Assembly (NCBI RefSeq): GCF_036588685.1
Contig: NC_086386.1
Span: 50,391,878-50,455,877, forward strand
DNA length: 64,000 bases
DNA from: Mytilus trossulus
Taxonomy: Eukaryota > Mollusca > Bivalvia > Mytilida > Mytilidae
Direction of reading: 5' to 3'
Shown here piece after piece: positions 11,942 through 26,685 of the stretch. Numbering within the stretch: position 1 is the stretch's first letter; every line of letters begins with the position of its first letter. The position numbers were made by a program, and so were the translations under genes. The notes under the pieces were generated by a model. It ran no database searches. It was not told the origin of the DNA and saw only the letters and a list, made by a program, of their open reading frames with translations.

Positions 11942-12105
11942 ATACTTACCTGGTACAGGGAGCACCGTGATCAAAAAGGCGGTCTCCCCAGGTCGAGGCC
12001 TTTCCATTGCACTCCGGTTAGGCTGAAGCCTGCGATTGCCCCAAATGTGGGCAACTCGGGTACGCAATTTTTTAGTGTGGGGGACTGCGTTCGCGCTATC
12101 CCCTG
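11942..12105 (+). ncRNA. U1: U1 snRNA gene, copy 10
   Basis: Identical 164 nt; 1296 bp spacing caused by an extra T near 11395. Confidence 0.96.
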
Positions 12106-13236
12106 TTAATAAATCAAATGTAAAGAGAAGTTCCCAATAAATACTAAAACTTGAAACTGTTGTTAAACTTTTTCTTTGATACGCTGAGACTGTTCAGGAG
12201 TAGCGTAAATTATGATCGCAAACCGGTTTTCCACTCTTTTGTTTCATATCATTGTATTTCATCAATTTGAGTATACGATATAAAGAAGCAAATTAATTTC
12301 TCAGTCAGACAACTTGGTTTCTACACTTCATATAAGTAAGTTTTGTTTAAATCATTATCTCGTCATCCGTAAATTTCATGTTTTGCCTCTCCGTTTAAGT
12401 TACATAAAAAAAAATCCGCTTGCTACAAGTAAAAACTATAAATTAAGTTTGGAAGCTTATTCAATTTGCTTTACGATGAAAACAAGTTTTTGGTTGGCAA
12501 GTTATTTTTTTTTATTTGAAATAGTATGAAATTCAACTATACCTGTTAATTTGCATAAGAGGAAAATACGTGCATTTGATGAAAAGTGATGCCGTATTTT
12601 ATTTGCCTGGCTATATTGAAAAAGCGGAAACTGCATGTGCAGCACGGACGGATTCAAGAAATAATCTCGCGACCTTTGTCGCCCTCCTTTATCAATTTTA
12701 AACGCAAATGATTGCTTTGCCGTCGATTTTTTTCCCCCGCACCAAATTGAGTAAATTTGATTTTAAAATTTTGCGCGTACACTGTAAAAATGGTAACTGA
12801 ATTCGAAACAGAAGCAAACAGTGTTGTATGAACGAAAGGCAGTTACGAAATTGAAGCGACGAAGGAGGGAAAAACAATAAAGTTCTTGTTGGTTTTTTTT
12901 CCTTTATTGCGGAGGAGTGAATTTTAAACAATTATTGATATTCCGTGTGAAAGCATCATGGCGATCTGAACGTACGTAGTACGTTTTTAATCCACAGAGT
13001 TATCCTACTTTATTTGGTCCCTTTCAACAAATCGTCCTGAAAAAGTGTCCCGGTCTTTAATACACCAACGTGTTTCAATGAAATCAGTGGAAGGAGGCAA
13101 ATGGCCCTCGATGCGAAGTCGATTTTTTTTATTGTATGTTTTAAATTGATGTATCGGCTGACTATAATATGTTCGAATACCTCTTTATAAAGTTACTCCT
13201 GATTTACTCAAATGGACAAATGTCAGATATCCAAGC

Positions 13237-13400
13237 ATACTTACCTGGTACAGGGAGCACCGTGATCAAAAAGGCGGTCTCCCCAGGTCGAGGCCTTTCC
13301 ATTGCACTCCGGTTAGGCTGAAGCCTGCGATTGCCCCAAATGTGGGCAACTCGGGTACGCAATTTTTTAGTGTGGGGGACTGCGTTCGCGCTATCCCCTG
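13237..13400 (+). ncRNA. U1: U1 snRNA gene, copy 11
   Basis: Identical 164 nt; 1295 bp spacing. Confidence 0.96.
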
Positions 13401-14531
13401 TTAATAAATCAAATGTAAAGAGAAGTTCCCAATAAATACTAAAACTTGAAACTGTTGTTAAACTTTTTCTTTGATACGCTGAGACTGTTCAGGAGTAGCG
13501 TAAATTATGATCGCAAACCGGTTTTCCACTCTTTTGTTTCATATCATTGTATTTCATCAATTTGAGTATACGATATAAAGAAGCAAATTAATTTCTCAGT
13601 CAGACAACTTGGTTTCTACACTTCATATAAGTAAGTTTTGTTTAAATCATTATCTCGTCATCCGTAAATTTCATGTTTTGCCTCTCCGTTTAAGTTACAT
13701 AAAAAAAAATCCGCTTGCTACAAGTAAAAACTATAAATTAAGTTTGGAAGCTTATTCAATTTGCTTTACGATGAAAACAAGTTTTTGGTTGGCAAGTTAT
13801 TTTTTTTTATTTGAAATAGTATGAAATTCAACTATACCTGTTAATTTGCATAAGAGGAAAATACGTGCATTTGATGAAAAGTGATGCCGTATTTTATTTG
13901 CCTGGCTATATTGAAAAAGCGGAAACTGCATGTGCAGCACGGACGGATTCAAGAAATAATCTCGCGACCTTTGTCGCCCTCCTTTATCAATTTTAAACGC
14001 AAATGATTGCTTTGCCGTCGATTTTTTTCCCCCGCACCAAATTGAGTAAATTTGATTTTAAAATTTTGCGCGTACACTGTAAAAATGGTAACTGAATTCG
14101 AAACAGAAGCAAACAGTGTTGTATGAACGAAAGGCAGTTACGAAATTGAAGCGACGAAGGAGGGAAAAACAATAAAGTTCTTGTTGGTTTTTTTTCCTTT
14201 ATTGCGGAGGAGTGAATTTTAAACAATTATTGATATTCCGTGTGAAAGCATCATGGCGATCTGAACGTACGTAGTACGTTTTTAATCCACAGAGTTATCC
14301 TACTTTATTTGGTCCCTTTCAACAAATCGTCCTGAAAAAGTGTCCCGGTCTTTAATACACCAACGTGTTTCAATGAAATCAGTGGAAGGAGGCAAATGGC
14401 CCTCGATGCGAAGTCGATTTTTTTTATTGTATGTTTTAAATTGATGTATCGGCTGACTATAATATGTTCGAATACCTCTTTATAAAGTTACTCCTGATTT
14501 ACTCAAATGGACAAATGTCAGATATCCAAGC

Positions 14532-14695
14532 ATACTTACCTGGTACAGGGAGCACCGTGATCAAAAAGGCGGTCTCCCCAGGTCGAGGCCTTTCCATTGC
14601 ACTCCGGTTAGGCTGAAGCCTGCGATTGCCCCAAATGTGGGCAACTCGGGTACGCAATTTTTTAGTGTGGGGGACTGCGTTCGCGCTATCCCCTG
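14532..14695 (+). ncRNA. U1: U1 snRNA gene, copy 12
   Basis: Identical 164 nt; 1295 bp spacing. Confidence 0.96.
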
Positions 14696-15826
14696 TTAAT
14701 AAATCAAATGTAAAGAGAAGTTCCCAATAAATACTAAAACTTGAAACTGTTGTTAAACTTTTTCTTTGATACGCTGAGACTGTTCAGGAGTAGCGTAAAT
14801 TATGATCGCAAACCGGTTTTCCACTCTTTTGTTTCATATCATTGTATTTCATCAATTTGAGTATACGATATAAAGAAGCAAATTAATTTCTCAGTCAGAC
14901 AACTTGGTTTCTACACTTCATATAAGTAAGTTTTGTTTAAATCATTATCTCGTCATCCGTAAATTTCATGTTTTGCCTCTCCGTTTAAGTTACATAAAAA
15001 AAAATCCGCTTGCTACAAGTAAAAACTATAAATTAAGTTTGGAAGCTTATTCAATTTGCTTTACGATGAAAACAAGTTTTTGGTTGGCAAGTTATTTTTT
15101 TTTATTTGAAATAGTATGAAATTCAACTATACCTGTTAATTTGCATAAGAGGAAAATACGTGCATTTGATGAAAAGTGATGCCGTATTTTATTTGCCTGG
15201 CTATATTGAAAAAGCGGAAACTGCATGTGCAGCACGGACGGATTCAAGAAATAATCTCGCGACCTTTGTCGCCCTCCTTTATCAATTTTAAACGCAAATG
15301 ATTGCTTTGCCGTCGATTTTTTTCCCCCGCACCAAATTGAGTAAATTTGATTTTAAAATTTTGCGCGTACACTGTAAAAATGGTAACTGAATTCGAAACA
15401 GAAGCAAACAGTGTTGTATGAACGAAAGGCAGTTACGAAATTGAAGCGACGAAGGAGGGAAAAACAATAAAGTTCTTGTTGGTTTTTTTTCCTTTATTGC
15501 GGAGGAGTGAATTTTAAACAATTATTGATATTCCGTGTGAAAGCATCATGGCGATCTGAACGTACGTAGTACGTTTTTAATCCACAGAGTTATCCTACTT
15601 TATTTGGTCCCTTTCAACAAATCGTCCTGAAAAAGTGTCCCGGTCTTTAATACACCAACGTGTTTCAATGAAATCAGTGGAAGGAGGCAAATGGCCCTCG
15701 ATGCGAAGTCGATTTTTTTTATTGTATGTTTTAAATTGATGTATCGGCTGACTATAATATGTTCGAATACCTCTTTATAAAGTTACTCCTGATTTACTCA
15801 AATGGACAAATGTCAGATATCCAAGC

Positions 15827-15990
15827 ATACTTACCTGGTACAGGGAGCACCGTGATCAAAAAGGCGGTCTCCCCAGGTCGAGGCCTTTCCATTGCACTCC
15901 GGTTAGGCTGAAGCCTGCGATTGCCCCAAATGTGGGCAACTCGGGTACGCAATTTTTTAGTGTGGGGGACTGCGTTCGCGCTATCCCCTG
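15827..15990 (+). ncRNA. U1: U1 snRNA gene, copy 13
   Basis: Identical 164 nt; 1295 bp spacing. Confidence 0.96.
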
Positions 15991-17121
15991 TTAATAAATC
16001 AAATGTAAAGAGAAGTTCCCAATAAATACTAAAACTTGAAACTGTTGTTAAACTTTTTCTTTGATACGCTGAGACTGTTCAGGAGTAGCGTAAATTATGA
16101 TCGCAAACCGGTTTTCCACTCTTTTGTTTCATATCATTGTATTTCATCAATTTGAGTATACGATATAAAGAAGCAAATTAATTTCTCAGTCAGACAACTT
16201 GGTTTCTACACTTCATATAAGTAAGTTTTGTTTAAATCATTATCTCGTCATCCGTAAATTTCATGTTTTGCCTCTCCGTTTAAGTTACATAAAAAAAAAT
16301 CCGCTTGCTACAAGTAAAAACTATAAATTAAGTTTGGAAGCTTATTCAATTTGCTTTACGATGAAAACAAGTTTTTGGTTGGCAAGTTATTTTTTTTTAT
16401 TTGAAATAGTATGAAATTCAACTATACCTGTTAATTTGCATAAGAGGAAAATACGTGCATTTGATGAAAAGTGATGCCGTATTTTATTTGCCTGGCTATA
16501 TTGAAAAAGCGGAAACTGCATGTGCAGCACGGACGGATTCAAGAAATAATCTCGCGACCTTTGTCGCCCTCCTTTATCAATTTTAAACGCAAATGATTGC
16601 TTTGCCGTCGATTTTTTTCCCCCGCACCAAATTGAGTAAATTTGATTTTAAAATTTTGCGCGTACACTGTAAAAATGGTAACTGAATTCGAAACAGAAGC
16701 AAACAGTGTTGTATGAACGAAAGGCAGTTACGAAATTGAAGCGACGAAGGAGGGAAAAACAATAAAGTTCTTGTTGGTTTTTTTTCCTTTATTGCGGAGG
16801 AGTGAATTTTAAACAATTATTGATATTCCGTGTGAAAGCATCATGGCGATCTGAACGTACGTAGTACGTTTTTAATCCACAGAGTTATCCTACTTTATTT
16901 GGTCCCTTTCAACAAATCGTCCTGAAAAAGTGTCCCGGTCTTTAATACACCAACGTGTTTCAATGAAATCAGTGGAAGGAGGCAAATGGCCCTCGATGCG
17001 AAGTCGATTTTTTTTATTGTATGTTTTAAATTGATGTATCGGCTGACTATAATATGTTCGAATACCTCTTTATAAAGTTACTCCTGATTTACTCAAATGG
17101 ACAAATGTCAGATATCCAAGC

Positions 17122-17285
17122 ATACTTACCTGGTACAGGGAGCACCGTGATCAAAAAGGCGGTCTCCCCAGGTCGAGGCCTTTCCATTGCACTCCGGTTA
17201 GGCTGAAGCCTGCGATTGCCCCAAATGTGGGCAACTCGGGTACGCAATTTTTTAGTGTGGGGGACTGCGTTCGCGCTATCCCCTG
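17122..17285 (+). ncRNA. U1: U1 snRNA gene, copy 14
   Basis: Identical 164 nt; 1295 bp spacing. Confidence 0.96.
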
Positions 17286-18416
17286 TTAATAAATCAAATG
17301 TAAAGAGAAGTTCCCAATAAATACTAAAACTTGAAACTGTTGTTAAACTTTTTCTTTGATACGCTGAGACTGTTCAGGAGTAGCGTAAATTATGATCGCA
17401 AACCGGTTTTCCACTCTTTTGTTTCATATCATTGTATTTCATCAATTTGAGTATACGATATAAAGAAGCAAATTAATTTCTCAGTCAGACAACTTGGTTT
17501 CTACACTTCATATAAGTAAGTTTTGTTTAAATCATTATCTCGTCATCCGTAAATTTCATGTTTTGCCTCTCCGTTTAAGTTACATAAAAAAAAATCCGCT
17601 TGCTACAAGTAAAAACTATAAATTAAGTTTGGAAGCTTATTCAATTTGCTTTACGATGAAAACAAGTTTTTGGTTGGCAAGTTATTTTTTTTTATTTGAA
17701 ATAGTATGAAATTCAACTATACCTGTTAATTTGCATAAGAGGAAAATACGTGCATTTGATGAAAAGTGATGCCGTATTTTATTTGCCTGGCTATATTGAA
17801 AAAGCGGAAACTGCATGTGCAGCACGGACGGATTCAAGAAATAATCTCGCGACCTTTGTCGCCCTCCTTTATCAATTTTAAACGCAAATGATTGCTTTGC
17901 CGTCGATTTTTTTCCCCCGCACCAAATTGAGTAAATTTGATTTTAAAATTTTGCGCGTACACTGTAAAAATGGTAACTGAATTCGAAACAGAAGCAAACA
18001 GTGTTGTATGAACGAAAGGCAGTTACGAAATTGAAGCGACGAAGGAGGGAAAAACAATAAAGTTCTTGTTGGTTTTTTTTCCTTTATTGCGGAGGAGTGA
18101 ATTTTAAACAATTATTGATATTCCGTGTGAAAGCATCATGGCGATCTGAACGTACGTAGTACGTTTTTAATCCACAGAGTTATCCTACTTTATTTGGTCC
18201 CTTTCAACAAATCGTCCTGAAAAAGTGTCCCGGTCTTTAATACACCAACGTGTTTCAATGAAATCAGTGGAAGGAGGCAAATGGCCCTCGATGCGAAGTC
18301 GATTTTTTTTATTGTATGTTTTAAATTGATGTATCGGCTGACTATAATATGTTCGAATACCTCTTTATAAAGTTACTCCTGATTTACTCAAATGGACAAA
18401 TGTCAGATATCCAAGC

Positions 18417-18580
18417 ATACTTACCTGGTACAGGGAGCACCGTGATCAAAAAGGCGGTCTCCCCAGGTCGAGGCCTTTCCATTGCACTCCGGTTAGGCTG
18501 AAGCCTGCGATTGCCCCAAATGTGGGCAACTCGGGTACGCAATTTTTTAGTGTGGGGGACTGCGTTCGCGCTATCCCCTG
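18417..18580 (+). ncRNA. U1: U1 snRNA gene, copy 15
   Basis: Identical 164 nt; 1295 bp spacing. Confidence 0.96.
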
Positions 18581-19711
18581 TTAATAAATCAAATGTAAAG
18601 AGAAGTTCCCAATAAATACTAAAACTTGAAACTGTTGTTAAACTTTTTCTTTGATACGCTGAGACTGTTCAGGAGTAGCGTAAATTATGATCGCAAACCG
18701 GTTTTCCACTCTTTTGTTTCATATCATTGTATTTCATCAATTTGAGTATACGATATAAAGAAGCAAATTAATTTCTCAGTCAGACAACTTGGTTTCTACA
18801 CTTCATATAAGTAAGTTTTGTTTAAATCATTATCTCGTCATCCGTAAATTTCATGTTTTGCCTCTCCGTTTAAGTTACATAAAAAAAAATCCGCTTGCTA
18901 CAAGTAAAAACTATAAATTAAGTTTGGAAGCTTATTCAATTTGCTTTACGATGAAAACAAGTTTTTGGTTGGCAAGTTATTTTTTTTTATTTGAAATAGT
19001 ATGAAATTCAACTATACCTGTTAATTTGCATAAGAGGAAAATACGTGCATTTGATGAAAAGTGATGCCGTATTTTATTTGCCTGGCTATATTGAAAAAGC
19101 GGAAACTGCATGTGCAGCACGGACGGATTCAAGAAATAATCTCGCGACCTTTGTCGCCCTCCTTTATCAATTTTAAACGCAAATGATTGCTTTGCCGTCG
19201 ATTTTTTTCCCCCGCACCAAATTGAGTAAATTTGATTTTAAAATTTTGCGCGTACACTGTAAAAATGGTAACTGAATTCGAAACAGAAGCAAACAGTGTT
19301 GTATGAACGAAAGGCAGTTACGAAATTGAAGCGACGAAGGAGGGAAAAACAATAAAGTTCTTGTTGGTTTTTTTTCCTTTATTGCGGAGGAGTGAATTTT
19401 AAACAATTATTGATATTCCGTGTGAAAGCATCATGGCGATCTGAACGTACGTAGTACGTTTTTAATCCACAGAGTTATCCTACTTTATTTGGTCCCTTTC
19501 AACAAATCGTCCTGAAAAAGTGTCCCGGTCTTTAATACACCAACGTGTTTCAATGAAATCAGTGGAAGGAGGCAAATGGCCCTCGATGCGAAGTCGATTT
19601 TTTTTATTGTATGTTTTAAATTGATGTATCGGCTGACTATAATATGTTCGAATACCTCTTTATAAAGTTACTCCTGATTTACTCAAATGGACAAATGTCA
19701 GATATCCAAGC

Positions 19712-19875
19712 ATACTTACCTGGTACAGGGAGCACCGTGATCAAAAAGGCGGTCTCCCCAGGTCGAGGCCTTTCCATTGCACTCCGGTTAGGCTGAAGCC
19801 TGCGATTGCCCCAAATGTGGGCAACTCGGGTACGCAATTTTTTAGTGTGGGGGACTGCGTTCGCGCTATCCCCTG
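19712..19875 (+). ncRNA. U1: U1 snRNA gene, copy 16
   Basis: Identical 164 nt; 1295 bp spacing. Confidence 0.96.
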
Positions 19876-21007
19876 TTAATAAATCAAATGTAAAGAGAAG
19901 TTCCCAATAAATACTAAAACTTGAAACTGTTGTTAAACTTTTTCTTTGATACGCTGAGACTGTTCAGGAGTAGCGTAAATTATGATCGCAAACCGGTTTT
20001 CCACTCTTTTGTTTCATATCATTGTATTTCATCAATTTGAGTATACGATATAAAGAAGCAAATTAATTTCTCAGTCAGACAACTTGGTTTCTACACTTCA
20101 TATAAGTAAGTTTTGTTTAAATCATTATCTCGTCATCCGTAAATTTCATGTTTTGCCTCTCCGTTTAAGTTACATAAAAAAAAATCCGCTTGCTACAAGT
20201 AAAAACTATAAATTAAGTTTGGAAGCTTATTCAATTTGCTTTACGATGAAAACAAGTTTTTGGTTGGCAAGTTATTTTTTTTTATTTGAAATAGTATGAA
20301 ATTCAACTATACCTGTTAATTTGCATAAGAGGAAAATACGTGCATTTGATGAAAAGTGATGCCGTATTTTATTTGCCTGGCTATATTGAAAAAGCGGAAA
20401 CTGCATGTGCAGCACGGACGGATTCAAGAAATAATCTCGCGACCTTTGTCGCCCTCCTTTATCAATTTTAAACGCAAATGATTGCTTTGCCGTCGATTTT
20501 TTTCCCCCGCACCAAATTGAGTAAATTTGATTTTAAAATTTTGCGCGTACACTGTAAAAATGGTAACTGAATTCGAAACAGAAGCAAACAGTGTTGTATG
20601 AACGAAAGGCAGTTACGAAATTGAAGCGACGAAGGAGGGAAAAACAATAAAGTTCTTGTTGTGTTTTTTTTCCTTTATTGCGGAGGAGTGAATTTTAAAC
20701 AATTATTGATATTCCGTGTGAAAGCATCATGGCGATCTGAACGTACGTAGTACGTTTTTAATCCACAGAGTTATCCTACTTTATTTGGTCCCTTTCAACA
20801 AATCGTCCTGAAAAAGTGTCCCGGTCTTTAATACACCAACGTGTTTCAATGAAATCAGTGGAAGGAGGCAAATGGCCCTCGATGCGAAGTCGATTTTTTT
20901 TATTGTATGTTTTAAATTGATGTATCGGCTGACTATAATATGTTCGAATACCTCTTTATAAAGTTACTCCTGATTTACTCAAATGGACAAATGTCAGATA
21001 TCCAAGC

Positions 21008-21171
21008 ATACTTACCTGGTACAGGGAGCACCGTGATCAAAAAGGCGGTCTCCCCAGGTCGAGGCCTTTCCATTGCACTCCGGTTAGGCTGAAGCCTGCG
21101 ATTGCCCCAAATGTGGGCAACTCGGGTACGCAATTTTTTAGTGTGGGGGACTGCGTTCGCGCTATCCCCTG
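21008..21171 (+). ncRNA. U1: U1 snRNA gene, copy 17
   Basis: Identical 164 nt; 1296 bp spacing caused by an extra base near 20662. Confidence 0.96.
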
Positions 21172-22302
21172 TTAATAAATCAAATGTAAAGAGAAGTTCC
21201 CAATAAATACTAAAACTTGAAACTGTTGTTAAACTTTTTCTTTGATACGCTGAGACTGTTCAGGAGTAGCGTAAATTATGATCGCAAACCGGTTTTCCAC
21301 TCTTTTGTTTCATATCATTGTATTTCATCAATTTGAGTATACGATATAAAGAAGCAAATTAATTTCTCAGTCAGACAACTTGGTTTCTACACTTCATATA
21401 AGTAAGTTTTGTTTAAATCATTATCTCGTCATCCGTAAATTTCATGTTTTGCCTCTCCGTTTAAGTTACATAAAAAAAAATCCGCTTGCTACAAGTAAAA
21501 ACTATAAATTAAGTTTGGAAGCTTATTCAATTTGCTTTACGATGAAAACAAGTTTTTGGTTGGCAAGTTATTTTTTTTTATTTGAAATAGTATGAAATTC
21601 AACTATACCTGTTAATTTGCATAAGAGGAAAATACGTGCATTTGATGAAAAGTGATGCCGTATTTTATTTGCCTGGCTATATTGAAAAAGCGGAAACTGC
21701 ATGTGCAGCACGGACGGATTCAAGAAATAATCTCGCGACCTTTGTCGCCCTCCTTTATCAATTTTAAACGCAAATGATTGCTTTGCCGTCGATTTTTTTC
21801 CCCCGCACCAAATTGAGTAAATTTGATTTTAAAATTTTGCGCGTACACTGTAAAAATGGTAACTGAATTCGAAACAGAAGCAAACAGTGTTGTATGAACG
21901 AAAGGCAGTTACGAAATTGAAGCGACGAAGGAGGGAAAAACAATAAAGTTCTTGTTGGTTTTTTTTCCTTTATTGCGGAGGAGTGAATTTTAAACAATTA
22001 TTGATATTCCGTGTGAAAGCATCATGGCGATCTGAACGTACGTAGTACGTTTTTAATCCACAGAGTTATCCTACTTTATTTGGTCCCTTTCAACAAATCG
22101 TCCTGAAAAAGTGTCCCGGTCTTTAATACACCAACGTGTTTCAATGAAATCAGTGGAAGGAGGCAAATGGCCCTCGATGCGAAGTCGATTTTTTTTATTG
22201 TATGTTTTAAATTGATGTATCGGCTGACTATAATATGTTCGAATACCTCTTTATAAAGTTACTCCTGATTTACTCAAATGGACAAATGTCAGATATCCAA
22301 GC

Positions 22303-22466
22303 ATACTTACCTGGTACAGGGAGCACCGTGATCAAAAAGGCGGTCTCCCCAGGTCGAGGCCTTTCCATTGCACTCCGGTTAGGCTGAAGCCTGCGATTGC
22401 CCCAAATGTGGGCAACTCGGGTACGCAATTTTTTAGTGTGGGGGACTGCGTTCGCGCTATCCCCTG
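22303..22466 (+). ncRNA. U1: U1 snRNA gene, copy 18
   Basis: Identical 164 nt; 1295 bp spacing. Confidence 0.96.
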
Positions 22467-23597
22467 TTAATAAATCAAATGTAAAGAGAAGTTCCCAATA
22501 AATACTAAAACTTGAAACTGTTGTTAAACTTTTTCTTTGATACGCTGAGACTGTTCAGGAGTAGCGTAAATTATGATCGCAAACCGGTTTTCCACTCTTT
22601 TGTTTCATATCATTGTATTTCATCAATTTGAGTATACGATATAAAGAAGCAAATTAATTTCTCAGTCAGACAACTTGGTTTCTACACTTCATATAAGTAA
22701 GTTTTGTTTAAATCATTATCTCGTCATCCGTAAATTTCATGTTTTGCCTCTCCGTTTAAGTTACATAAAAAAAAATCCGCTTGCTACAAGTAAAAACTAT
22801 AAATTAAGTTTGGAAGCTTATTCAATTTGCTTTACGATGAAAACAAGTTTTTGGTTGGCAAGTTATTTTTTTTTATTTGAAATAGTATGAAATTCAACTA
22901 TACCTGTTAATTTGCATAAGAGGAAAATACGTGCATTTGATGAAAAGTGATGCCGTATTTTATTTGCCTGGCTATATTGAAAAAGCGGAAACTGCATGTG
23001 CAGCACGGACGGATTCAAGAAATAATCTCGCGACCTTTGTCGCCCTCCTTTATCAATTTTAAACGCAAATGATTGCTTTGCCGTCGATTTTTTTCCCCCG
23101 CACCAAATTGAGTAAATTTGATTTTAAAATTTTGCGCGTACACTGTAAAAATGGTAACTGAATTCGAAACAGAAGCAAACAGTGTTGTATGAACGAAAGG
23201 CAGTTACGAAATTGAAGCGACGAAGGAGGGAAAAACAATAAAGTTCTTGTTGGTTTTTTTTCCTTTATTGCGGAGGAGTGAATTTTAAACAATTATTGAT
23301 ATTCCGTGTGAAAGCATCATGGCGATCTGAACGTACGTAGTACGTTTTTAATCCACAGAGTTATCCTACTTTATTTGGTCCCTTTCAACAAATCGTCCTG
23401 AAAAAGTGTCCCGGTCTTTAATACACCAACGTGTTTCAATGAAATCAGTGGAAGGAGGCAAATGGCCCTCGATGCGAAGTCGATTTTTTTTATTGTATGT
23501 TTTAAATTGATGTATCGGCTGACTATAATATGTTCGAATACCTCTTTATAAAGTTACTCCTGATTTACTCAAATGGACAAATGTCAGATATCCAAGC

Positions 23598-23761
23598 ATA
23601 CTTACCTGGTACAGGGAGCACCGTGATCAAAAAGGCGGTCTCCCCAGGTCGAGGCCTTTCCATTGCACTCCGGTTAGGCTGAAGCCTGCGATTGCCCCAA
23701 ATGTGGGCAACTCGGGTACGCAATTTTTTAGTGTGGGGGACTGCGTTCGCGCTATCCCCTG
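23598..23761 (+). ncRNA. U1: U1 snRNA gene, copy 19
   Basis: Identical 164 nt; 1295 bp spacing. Confidence 0.96.
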
Positions 23762-24892
23762 TTAATAAATCAAATGTAAAGAGAAGTTCCCAATAAATAC
23801 TAAAACTTGAAACTGTTGTTAAACTTTTTCTTTGATACGCTGAGACTGTTCAGGAGTAGCGTAAATTATGATCGCAAACCGGTTTTCCACTCTTTTGTTT
23901 CATATCATTGTATTTCATCAATTTGAGTATACGATATAAAGAAGCAAATTAATTTCTCAGTCAGACAACTTGGTTTCTACACTTCATATAAGTAAGTTTT
24001 GTTTAAATCATTATCTCGTCATCCGTAAATTTCATGTTTTGCCTCTCCGTTTAAGTTACATAAAAAAAAATCCGCTTGCTACAAGTAAAAACTATAAATT
24101 AAGTTTGGAAGCTTATTCAATTTGCTTTACGATGAAAACAAGTTTTTGGTTGGCAAGTTATTTTTTTTTATTTGAAATAGTATGAAATTCAACTATACCT
24201 GTTAATTTGCATAAGAGGAAAATACGTGCATTTGATGAAAAGTGATGCCGTATTTTATTTGCCTGGCTATATTGAAAAAGCGGAAACTGCATGTGCAGCA
24301 CGGACGGATTCAAGAAATAATCTCGCGACCTTTGTCGCCCTCCTTTATCAATTTTAAACGCAAATGATTGCTTTGCCGTCGATTTTTTTCCCCCGCACCA
24401 AATTGAGTAAATTTGATTTTAAAATTTTGCGCGTACACTGTAAAAATGGTAACTGAATTCGAAACAGAAGCAAACAGTGTTGTATGAACGAAAGGCAGTT
24501 ACGAAATTGAAGCGACGAAGGAGGGAAAAACAATAAAGTTCTTGTTGGTTTTTTTTCCTTTATTGCGGAGGAGTGAATTTTAAACAATTATTGATATTCC
24601 GTGTGAAAGCATCATGGCGATCTGAACGTACGTAGTACGTTTTTAATCCACAGAGTTATCCTACTTTATTTGGTCCCTTTCAACAAATCGTCCTGAAAAA
24701 GTGTCCCGGTCTTTAATACACCAACGTGTTTCAATGAAATCAGTGGAAGGAGGCAAATGGCCCTCGATGCGAAGTCGATTTTTTTTATTGTATGTTTTAA
24801 ATTGATGTATCGGCTGACTATAATATGTTCGAATACCTCTTTATAAAGTTACTCCTGATTTACTCAAATGGACAAATGTCAGATATCCAAGC

Positions 24893-25056
24893 ATACTTAC
24901 CTGGTACAGGGAGCACCGTGATCAAAAAGGCGGTCTCCCCAGGTCGAGGCCTTTCCATTGCACTCCGGTTAGGCTGAAGCCTGCGATTGCCCCAAATGTG
25001 GGCAACTCGGGTACGCAATTTTTTAGTGTGGGGGACTGCGTTCGCGCTATCCCCTG
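24893..25056 (+). ncRNA. U1: U1 snRNA gene, copy 20
   Basis: Identical 164 nt; 1295 bp spacing. Confidence 0.96.
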
Positions 25057-26187
25057 TTAATAAATCAAATGTAAAGAGAAGTTCCCAATAAATACTAAAA
25101 CTTGAAACTGTTGTTAAACTTTTTCTTTGATACGCTGAGACTGTTCAGGAGTAGCGTAAATTATGATCGCAAACCGGTTTTCCACTCTTTTGTTTCATAT
25201 CATTGTATTTCATCAATTTGAGTATACGATATAAAGAAGCAAATTAATTTCTCAGTCAGACAACTTGGTTTCTACACTTCATATAAGTAAGTTTTGTTTA
25301 AATCATTATCTCGTCATCCGTAAATTTCATGTTTTGCCTCTCCGTTTAAGTTACATAAAAAAAAATCCGCTTGCTACAAGTAAAAACTATAAATTAAGTT
25401 TGGAAGCTTATTCAATTTGCTTTACGATGAAAACAAGTTTTTGGTTGGCAAGTTATTTTTTTTTATTTGAAATAGTATGAAATTCAACTATACCTGTTAA
25501 TTTGCATAAGAGGAAAATACGTGCATTTGATGAAAAGTGATGCCGTATTTTATTTGCCTGGCTATATTGAAAAAGCGGAAACTGCATGTGCAGCACGGAC
25601 GGATTCAAGAAATAATCTCGCGACCTTTGTCGCCCTCCTTTATCAATTTTAAACGCAAATGATTGCTTTGCCGTCGATTTTTTTCCCCCGCACCAAATTG
25701 AGTAAATTTGATTTTAAAATTTTGCGCGTACACTGTAAAAATGGTAACTGAATTCGAAACAGAAGCAAACAGTGTTGTATGAACGAAAGGCAGTTACGAA
25801 ATTGAAGCGACGAAGGAGGGAAAAACAATAAAGTTCTTGTTGGTTTTTTTTCCTTTATTGCGGAGGAGTGAATTTTAAACAATTATTGATATTCCGTGTG
25901 AAAGCATCATGGCGATCTGAACGTACGTAGTACGTTTTTAATCCACAGAGTTATCCTACTTTATTTGGTCCCTTTCAACAAATCGTCCTGAAAAAGTGTC
26001 CCGGTCTTTAATACACCAACGTGTTTCAATGAAATCAGTGGAAGGAGGCAAATGGCCCTCGATGCGAAGTCGATTTTTTTTATTGTATGTTTTAAATTGA
26101 TGTATCGGCTGACTATAATATGTTCGAATACCTCTTTATAAAGTTACTCCTGATTTACTCAAATGGACAAATGTCAGATATCCAAGC

Positions 26188-26351
26188 ATACTTACCTGGT
26201 ACAGGGAGCACCGTGATCAAAAAGGCGGTCTCCCCAGGTCGAGGCCTTTCCATTGCACTCCGGTTAGGCTGAAGCCTGCGATTGCCCCAAATGTGGGCAA
26301 CTCGGGTACGCAATTTTTTAGTGTGGGGGACTGCGTTCGCGCTATCCCCTG
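26188..26351 (+). ncRNA. U1: U1 snRNA gene, copy 21
   Basis: Identical 164 nt; last gene before gap 2. Confidence 0.96.
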
Positions 26352-26685
26352 TTAATAAATCAAATGTAAAGAGAAGTTCCCAATAAATACTAAAACTTGA
26401 AACTGTTGTTAAACTTTTTCTTTGATACGCTGAGACTGTTCAGGAGTAGCGTAAATTATGATCGCAAACCGGTTTTCCACTCTTTTGTTTCATATCATTG
26501 TATTTCATCAATTTGAGTATACGATATAAAGAAGCAAATTAATTTCTCAGTCAGACAACTTGGTTTCTACACTTCATATAAGTAAGTTTTGTTTAAATCA
26601 TTATCTCGTCATCCGTAAATTTCATGTTTTGCCTCTCCGTTTAAGTTACATAAAAAAAAATCCGCTTGCTACAAGTAAAAACTAT

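Larger units (their letters stand above)
5845..26685 (+). repeat. U1 snDNA tandem array, type A units, plus orientation
   Basis: Sixteen U1 genes spaced 1295 or 1296 bp apart (6759 through 26188). The eleven intervals from 11942 to 26188 are all 1295 bp except one of 1296 bp. Visible differences between units are few, for example one extra base near 9750, 11395 and 20662. The first unit after the gap (about 6030-6130) has altered homopolymers, as is common at a contig end. Confidence 0.97.
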